Below the pieces are notes generated by a model. It ran no database searches. It had not been told where the DNA came from and was given only the letters and a program-made list of their open reading frames with translations. Source: Bacteroidaceae bacterium (GTDB lineage Bacteria > Bacteroidota > Bacteroidia > Bacteroidales > Bacteroidaceae). From it: 55,129 nt of DNA. Below, one piece after another: positions 50,434-55,129 of the stretch (the first letter of the stretch is position 1; every line of letters starts with the position of its first letter). The translations under genes were made by a program, and so were the position numbers. The stretch spans positions 1-55,129 of the forward strand of contig JAILRU010000024.1 in NCBI GenBank assembly GCA_024697945.1, read 5' to 3'.

Positions 50434-51300
50434 ATGTTTAGATTTACGAAAGCCATATTGCCGTTTTGCATCCTCTGGACTCTGGCTGCCTGCCAGACGA
50501 TATCTCTGGAGGAAGAGGACATCGCGCCCGAAAAGCCTAACGGCAACCTCGTGGTCAGCATCTCCCAATTGGAACAGACACCATTCTCCAGCATCACCCG
50601 CTCTGATCAGGCCGATTTCTGTAACCGCCTGAACTTCGCCATATACAATCCAGACGGCTCTCGCGTCAAGCAAACGAATCAGTTGCTTAACGAAGCTGGG
50701 TTCGGCACAGCCGCCTTCCAACTGGACGAAGGCACCTACCAGCTCGTAGTAGTCGCTCATAGCAGCGACGGCAACCCCACGATGACAGACCCCTCAAAGA
50801 TTCGGTTCACCAATGCACAAGGGTTTACGGATACCTTCCTATATAATGACACCATAACCATCGGAGCCGAGCCTAAGACCCGCTCGCTCACCCTCCATCG
50901 TATCACGGCACTTTGCCGCTTCGTCATCGAAGGCGATATACCGGCAAACGTATCCAAGATGCGGTTCTACTACACAGGAGGTAGCGGAGCCTTCAATGCC
51001 GCCACAGGACTGGGCAGCGTCAACAGCAAACAAGACCTCAAGTTCGACGTCACATCAGGTCAGAGAGAGTTCGACCTTTATACATTCCTTCACAACCAGG
51101 AAGGCACCATTCACTTGAAAGTCACAGCACTCGATGCTTCCGGCAACGAAATTCTCCTACGCGAGTTTGACGTGTCGCTCACGCAAAACACGATAACCCG
51201 CTACTTTGGCGATTTCTTCGGAGGTGGAGACTTCAAGACCTCAATGATAGATATCAATCTCAACACCGACTGGGATTCCGAAATTAAAATCACATTCTAA
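50434..51300 (+). CDS. FimB/Mfa2-like fimbrial anchor lipoprotein
   Basis: 288 aa from MFRFTKAILPFCILWTLAAC; this start gives a standard lipoprotein signal with lipobox LAAC (Cys20) followed by an acidic EEED patch at 26-29, the Bacteroidetes surface-export pattern. The body is a two-domain beta-sandwich of the FimB/Mfa2 type: FCNRLNFAIYNPDGSRV, FQLDEGTYQLVVVAHSSDGN, SLTLHRITALCRFVIEGDIP, FDLYTFLHNQEGTIHLKVTA, ending TDWDSEIKITF. Mfa2 proteins anchor or cap type V fimbriae on the outer membrane. No fimbrilin or tip gene is adjacent, so this may be an orphan anchor or a relative with another role. Confidence 0.75.
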   Translation: MFRFTKAILPFCILWTLAACQTISLEEEDIAPEKPNGNLVVSISQLEQTPFSSITRSDQADFCNRLNFAIYNPDGSRVKQTNQLLNEAGFGTAAFQLDEGTYQLVVVAHSSDGNPTMTDPSKIRFTNAQGFTDTFLYNDTITIGAEPKTRSLTLHRITALCRFVIEGDIPANVSKMRFYYTGGSGAFNAATGLGSVNSKQDLKFDVTSGQREFDLYTFLHNQEGTIHLKVTALDASGNEILLREFDVSLTQNTITRYFGDFFGGGDFKTSMIDINLNTDWDSEIKITF

Positions 51301-51309
51301 AATAACATC

Positions 51310-52365
51310 ATGCAAAGTATATTGGTAACTGGCGCTGCCGGCTTCATTGGCAGCAACCTCGTGAAGCGCCTGCTTCAAGACATGAACAACGCCACCATCG
51401 TAGGCATTGACAACATGAATGCCTACTACGACCCTTCTCTCAAGGAACACCGTCTCCAACAGCTCGAAGAGTTGGCAAAGTCCCCAACGCTCTCTCAGTC
51501 AGGGAATCAATGGTATTTCATCAAGGCTGACATTGCAGACAAGCCCACCATCGACAGCCTCTTTGCCAAGTACCACTTCGATATTGTGGTGAATCTCGCT
51601 GCCCAGGCTGGCGTCCGCTACAGCATTGAGAACCCCGATGCCTATATCCAGAGCAACATACTCGGCTTCTACAACATCCTCGAAGCCTGCCGCCATAATC
51701 CTGTTCAGCATTTAGTTTATGCATCGTCGTCCAGCGTTTATGGAGGCAACAAGAAAGTTCCCTTCAGCACCGATGACAGGGTTGACAATCCTGTGAGCCT
51801 GTATGCAGCAACCAAGAAGAGCAACGAGCTCTTCGCCCATTGCTACTCGAAGCTCTACAACATCCCCACTACTGGCCTGCGCTTCTTCACCGTCTATGGT
51901 CCTGCGGGCCGGCCCGACATGGCTTACTTCGGCTTCACCAACAAGCTCCTCAAGGGCAACACCATCCAGATATACAACTACGGCAACTGCCGACGCGACT
52001 TTACCTACGTTGATGACATCGTCGAAGGCATCGTCCGTGTAATGGCCAAAGCCCCAGAGAAGAAGACGGGCGAAGATGGTCTGCCCGTGCCTCCCTACGC
52101 AGTTTACAACATTGGCGGTGGCCAGCCCGAGAACCTCCTCGATTTCGTCAACATCCTTCAGGAAGAGCTCGTGCGTGCTGAGGTTCTCCCCAAGGACTAC
52201 GACTTCGATGCCCACAAGCAGCTTGTTCCCATGCAGCCAGGCGATGTACCCACAACCTATGCCGATGCCACAGCCCTCGAGCGTGACTTCGGTTTCACCC
52301 CAAAGATAACCCTCCGCGAGGGACTCCGCCACTTTGCCGAATGGTATAAACAATACTACGGATAG
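51310..52365 (+). CDS. UDP-glucuronate 4-epimerase-like NAD-dependent epimerase
   Basis: 351 aa, extended SDR fold. The NAD-binding ILVTGAAGFIGSNLVKRLL opens the protein; DNMNAYYDPSLKEHRL is the signature of UDP-glucuronate epimerases; AAQAGVRYSIENPDAYIQSN, YASSSSVYGGNKKVPFS, and the catalytic Tyr-Lys pair in SLYAATKKSNELFAHCYS follow. RFFTVYGPAGRPDMAYFGFT and QPGDVPTTYADATALERDFG close it. It interconverts UDP-glucuronate and UDP-galacturonate for capsule or exopolysaccharide synthesis. It lies 9 bases after the Mfa2-like gene, suggesting one transcript, although no other glycan genes are near. Confidence 0.9.
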   Translation: MQSILVTGAAGFIGSNLVKRLLQDMNNATIVGIDNMNAYYDPSLKEHRLQQLEELAKSPTLSQSGNQWYFIKADIADKPTIDSLFAKYHFDIVVNLAAQAGVRYSIENPDAYIQSNILGFYNILEACRHNPVQHLVYASSSSVYGGNKKVPFSTDDRVDNPVSLYAATKKSNELFAHCYSKLYNIPTTGLRFFTVYGPAGRPDMAYFGFTNKLLKGNTIQIYNYGNCRRDFTYVDDIVEGIVRVMAKAPEKKTGEDGLPVPPYAVYNIGGGQPENLLDFVNILQEELVRAEVLPKDYDFDAHKQLVPMQPGDVPTTYADATALERDFGFTPKITLREGLRHFAEWYKQYYG

Positions 52366-52433
52366 CAAGCATCCATGCCGCACGTAAGCCATACAATTCT
52401 AATGCATTGTTTTTTGAATTTAACATAATATAG

Positions 52434-53459
52434 ACAGGGGACAGATCCCGTCTAATTGTAAATTTAAATTCAAATAGCAATGAAAAAAAATCTTATTATT
52501 GCAGGTACAATCCTGCTTACAATTATTTTTGCTGCTTGCAGCAATTCAAATGATGTCGTAAACAACAACGACGAATTCGCACCAGTCCGCGTACATGTCG
52601 ATGGCTTCAGCGTAACGAACGAAGAATTCCCAACTACGCGGGTTGCCGAGAATGTAGCAGACTACAGCGAAGTCAATGCCATAACATTGGCATTCTATAG
52701 TGGAAACACCGAGATTCAGAAGGTAACCCAGCTGAAGAGTGACAACACGACCTACACCACCTTTGGTAACTTCAGCTTGTCACTCCCGATGGGCAGCTAC
52801 ACAATGGTAGTCTTGGCGTATTACACTAACGAGAACAGCGTTCTGACCCTGACCAGCCCCACCGAGGCCACGTTTAACGTTCGGGCCAGAGAGACATTCG
52901 CAAAGACTCAGGCAGTAAACATCACCACAACAGAGGCAGTTGATATCAGCACGACGCTCAACCGTATCGTTGCCAAGTTGCAGGTAGTTTCCTCCGACGG
53001 AAAGGCAGCAGATGTCACCAATGTCCGAATGACCCTCTCGGGTGGTAGCAAGAGCTTCAATCCCTCCAGTGGCCTGGCAACCGATAACGGAGGTATCATC
53101 AACACCGTTGGCAACAGCGCAGCCGTGGGAACGAACTCAACATCCCTCACCTACCTGTTCCTGACCTCCACAGAGCAGACCATGGATGTCACCATCGAGA
53201 CCTTGGATGCTCAGGGAAATACACTCTTCAGTAAGACTGTCACCAACGTTCCGTTCAAGCAGAACCGCGTCACGACCCTTACCGGAGCGATGTACACCAA
53301 CCCCGGAGTCTCAGGCGCATTCCAGGTAGAAACAGGCTGGCTCACAGAGAGCTCTGTGCCGTTCTAAGTCTTTAAAATTAAACATTTAAAGAACTAAGAT
53401 TTTAAAAATTAATTTAATTTTTTAATCACTATTTACAATTAAACAGACCTGTCCCCTGT
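52434..53459. repeat. Imperfect inverted repeat bracketing one lipoprotein gene
   Basis: 52434-52463 and 53431-53459 are inverted copies: the outer 11 bases (ACAGGGGACAG) and inner 11 bases (TAATTGTAAAT) are identical, with a 7-8 base middle that differs. Together they frame a cassette of 1026 bp holding a single gene. The GGGGACAG ends recall repeats linked to Y1/IS200-like transposases, but no transposase is present. Confidence 0.65.
52480..53367 (+). CDS. FimB/Mfa2-like lipoprotein inside the inverted-repeat cassette
   Basis: 295 aa with signal MKKNLIIAGTILLTIIFAAC and lipobox FAAC (Cys20), then an Asn/Asp-rich stretch. The body repeats the beta-sandwich features of the gene at 50434: PVRVHVDGFSVTNEEFPTTR, LSLPMGSYTMVVLAYYTNEN, LNRIVAKLQVVSSDGKAADV, GSKSFNPSSGLATDNGG, TMDVTIETLDAQGNTLFSKT. 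It is predicted a surface lipoprotein, maybe a fimbrial subunit or anchor. The start codon lies 17 bases after the left inverted repeat and the stop 64 bases before the right one. No TAnnTTTG box was seen, so its promoter may lie in or before the repeat. Confidence 0.7.
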   Translation: MKKNLIIAGTILLTIIFAACSNSNDVVNNNDEFAPVRVHVDGFSVTNEEFPTTRVAENVADYSEVNAITLAFYSGNTEIQKVTQLKSDNTTYTTFGNFSLSLPMGSYTMVVLAYYTNENSVLTLTSPTEATFNVRARETFAKTQAVNITTTEAVDISTTLNRIVAKLQVVSSDGKAADVTNVRMTLSGGSKSFNPSSGLATDNGGIINTVGNSAAVGTNSTSLTYLFLTSTEQTMDVTIETLDAQGNTLFSKTVTNVPFKQNRVTTLTGAMYTNPGVSGAFQVETGWLTESSVPF

Positions 53460-53485
53460 TTTTTTCTTGTCCTTTTTGAAGATTA

Positions 53486-53517
53486 TTTGGTAGTTAGAAA
53501 AATAATCAGTAACTTTG
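53486..53517 (+). promoter_or_regulatory. serB promoter
   Basis: TTTG (53486-53489), 20 bases, then TAACTTTG (53510-53517), 14 bases before the ATG; the transcript leader would be very short. Confidence 0.65.
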
Positions 53518-53530
53518 CAGCCGCATAACT

Positions 53531-54760
53531 ATGAAAGAAGAACAAATACTTGTACGCATCACAGGACAGGACCGTCCTGGACTGACAGCTGCCGTCATGG
53601 GCATTCTGGCAAAATACGATGCATATATCCTGGATATCGGTCAGGCCGATATTCACAGCACCCTTTCGTTGGGTATCTTGATTCGTATAGATGAGATGAA
53701 ATCCGGACTGGCCATGAAAGAACTGTTGTTCAAGGCTACGGAGCTGGGCGTGAACATCGGTTTCTCGCCTATCAGCGACGATGAGTACGAAGGCTGGGTC
53801 GGTCAGCAAGGCAAGAACCGCTATATCCTCATGATGATGGGGCGTCAGTTGGAAGCACGTCAGATAGAGGCTGCCACCCTGATTCTGACAGCACAGGGTC
53901 TGAATATCGATAGCATCATACGTCTGACAGGCCGCAAGAGCATCAAGCAGTTGGATAAGCACACCAGGGCTTGCATTCAGTTCTCTCTGCGTGGAGAACC
54001 CTCAAACCGTCAGGAGATGCAGTCAGAGCTCATGAAGCTGTCACAACAGATGGAGATAGACTTCTCGTTCCAGAAAGACGACATGTTCCGCCGGATGCGC
54101 AGGCTCATCTGCTTTGATATGGACTCCACACTCATACAGACAGAGTGTATCGACGAATTGGCTGAGCGAAATGGCGTAGGAGCCGAGGTACGTGCGATTA
54201 CGGAGAGTGCCATGCGTGGCGAGATTGACTTCAGGGAAAGTTTCACTCGCAGAGTCGCCTTGCTCAAAGGGTTGGACGTGAGCGTGATGCAGGATATTGC
54301 CGAGCATCTGCCCATGACCGAAGGCGTGGACAGACTGATGTCGGTACTCAAGACCTGTGGATATAAGATAGCCATACTCAGCGGCGGATTCACCTACTTT
54401 GGCGAGTACTTACAGCGGAAGTACAATATAGACTATGTGTATGCCAATGAGCTGGAGATTGGCGAAGATGGTAAGTTGACTGGCCGCTATGTAGGTGAGA
54501 TAGTGGATGGACACCGCAAGGCCGAACTGCTCAAGCTGATAGCACAGGTGGAGAAGGTGAACCTGGCACAGACCATTGCCGTGGGCGATGGCGCAAACGA
54601 CCTGCCGATGATAACGGAGGCCGGCTTAGGCATAGCCTTCCACGCCAAGCCACGTGTGGTAGCCAATGCCGAACAGAGCATCAACACCATCGGACTGGAC
54701 GGCGTACTATACTTCCTCGGCTTTAAGGATTCCTATCTGGGAGAACAAGGAAGGTTGTAG
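53531..54760 (+). CDS. serB: Phosphoserine phosphatase with two N-terminal ACT domains
   Basis: 409 aa. Residues 1-85 and about 95-175 are ACT domains (ILVRITGQDRPGLTAAVMGI; YILMMMGRQLEARQIEAATL), which usually bind amino acids such as serine. The HAD phosphatase covers 190-400: motif I CFDMDSTLIQTECIDELAER near residue 195, motif II KIAILSGGFTYFGEYL, and motif IV AVGDGANDLPMITEAGLG. It dephosphorylates phosphoserine in the last step of serine synthesis, probably with serine feedback through ACT. It is monocistronic from a strong Bacteroidetes promoter. Long spacer repeats follow. Confidence 0.95.
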   Translation: MKEEQILVRITGQDRPGLTAAVMGILAKYDAYILDIGQADIHSTLSLGILIRIDEMKSGLAMKELLFKATELGVNIGFSPISDDEYEGWVGQQGKNRYILMMMGRQLEARQIEAATLILTAQGLNIDSIIRLTGRKSIKQLDKHTRACIQFSLRGEPSNRQEMQSELMKLSQQMEIDFSFQKDDMFRRMRRLICFDMDSTLIQTECIDELAERNGVGAEVRAITESAMRGEIDFRESFTRRVALLKGLDVSVMQDIAEHLPMTEGVDRLMSVLKTCGYKIAILSGGFTYFGEYLQRKYNIDYVYANELEIGEDGKLTGRYVGEIVDGHRKAELLKLIAQVEKVNLAQTIAVGDGANDLPMITEAGLGIAFHAKPRVVANAEQSINTIGLDGVLYFLGFKDSYLGEQGRL

Positions 54761-54828
54761 AATCCTTGTCCTTCTCTCGCTCATGGCATAGTGTAGCCAT
54801 ACATCAAGGGAAACGCCGGAGCTATGGT
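54761..54828. other. Spacer after serB
   Basis: No gene recognised. From here to the next start at 55089 the 328-base gap holds only tandem repeats and one hairpin. Confidence 0.5.
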
Positions 54829-54944
54829 GCGCCCTTTCATTTTTCACTTTTCACTTTTCACTTCCTTTTGGGGTCACATCAAACATCGCGCCCTTTCATT
54901 TTTCACTTTTCACTTTTCACTTTTCACTTCCTTGGGGGTCAGAC
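54829..54944. repeat. Two tandem copies of a roughly 59-bp unit with TTTTCAC words
   Basis: Both copies start GCGCCCTTTCATTTTTCAC (54829 and 54888), run through three to four TTTTCAC words, and end ACTTCCTT..GGGGTCA. The copies differ in the number of TTTTCAC words and in their last bases. Confidence 0.65.
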
Positions 54945-54992
54945 CACTGGAAATTGATAATTGATAAATTGATTTTTTTGCATAAAACAACA

Positions 54993-55022
54993 GAAAAGCC
55001 CTGCTTCACAGCAGAGCTTTTC
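54993..55022. terminator. Hairpin after serB
   Basis: GAAAAGCCCTGCT (54993-55005) pairs with AGCAGAGCTTTTC (55010-55022), 13 bp with one mismatch and a 4-base loop. Likely terminator, readable from either strand. Confidence 0.65.
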
Positions 55023-55088
55023 CGCAATTCAAAAGTACAATGAAAACGCAATTTTTGCAATTTACCCAAAACTCAAAAACTAGGAATT

Positions 55089-55129
55089 ATGAACAACTTT
55101 CGTTATCTTGTCAACATAGTAGCTCAGGC
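55089..55129 (+). CDS. Start of a further gene (cut by window end)
   Basis: ATG at 55089 opens MNNFRYLVNIVAQ and runs off the window without a stop. It comes 66 bases after the hairpin, where a new gene would be expected. Thirteen codons are too few to identify it or to be sure it is coding. Confidence 0.3.
   Translation, partial: MNNFRYLVNIVAQ

Overview
The window looks like a chromosomal segment from a Bacteroidales gut or rumen bacterium, most likely Prevotella or a close relative. The grounds are: repeated Bacteroidetes-type -7 promoter boxes (TAnnTTTG); type IX secretion (T9SS) style C-termini (YNxxGQRL...NGKK); a CHU_C sorting domain; GH26/CE7, GH97 and GH43 polysaccharide enzymes; FimB/Mfa2-like lipoproteins; and Bacteroidetes-style housekeeping genes. 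No tRNA, rRNA, CRISPR array or prophage was recognised.

Layout. 1-5600 (minus strand) is the edge of a polysaccharide locus that fits acetylated beta-mannan: a GH26-CE7 fusion running off the left end, a CBM48/CE1 esterase, an AraC regulator and a cellobiose/mannobiose 2-epimerase. 5787-7494 holds a leftover T9SS C-terminal fragment and a complete IS4-family element with inverted repeats and a near-perfect 9-bp target duplication. 7551-9859 (minus) has a 47-aa ORF, an outer-membrane beta-barrel protein and a LysM/periplasmic-binding protein. 10001-21617 (plus) is mostly housekeeping: a CHU_C protein overlapping uvrA, then clpC-like, htpG, nadE and gdhA. 21618-22460 has no large gene but carries inverted ACGATAA-type repeats around a 39-codon ORF, an orphan promoter and a REP-like hairpin. 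22461-27853 has divergent GH97 and LamG/GH43 enzymes. 28019-34063 has rpsF-rpsR-rplI (L9 with an acidic repeat tail), a zinc-ribbon membrane protein, an SGNH plus MBOAT O-acylation pair, and a stand-alone AICAR formyltransferase. 34066-35869 has a DUF559 nuclease-like gene bracketed by REP-like hairpins, a small ORF whose start is written in the REP, and a DUF4831-like protein.

The most unusual part is 35870-45230: two tandem modules, each made of a giant secreted GLUG-repeat protein (1487 and 1284 aa) with a T9SS-like tail, a 51-codon gene (40680-40835 and 45012-45167) and a GC-rich hairpin terminator. The two 51-codon genes differ at 3 of 156 bases although the giant proteins are strongly diverged. 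Upstream of module 1 are three 11-bp tandem repeats that look like a regulator-binding array. The right part has dnaB, pheT-yebC, two FimB/Mfa2-like lipoprotein genes (one inside a 1-kb inverted-repeat cassette), a UDP-glucuronate epimerase and serB with ACT domains.

All identifications come from reading motifs by eye; no database search was run.
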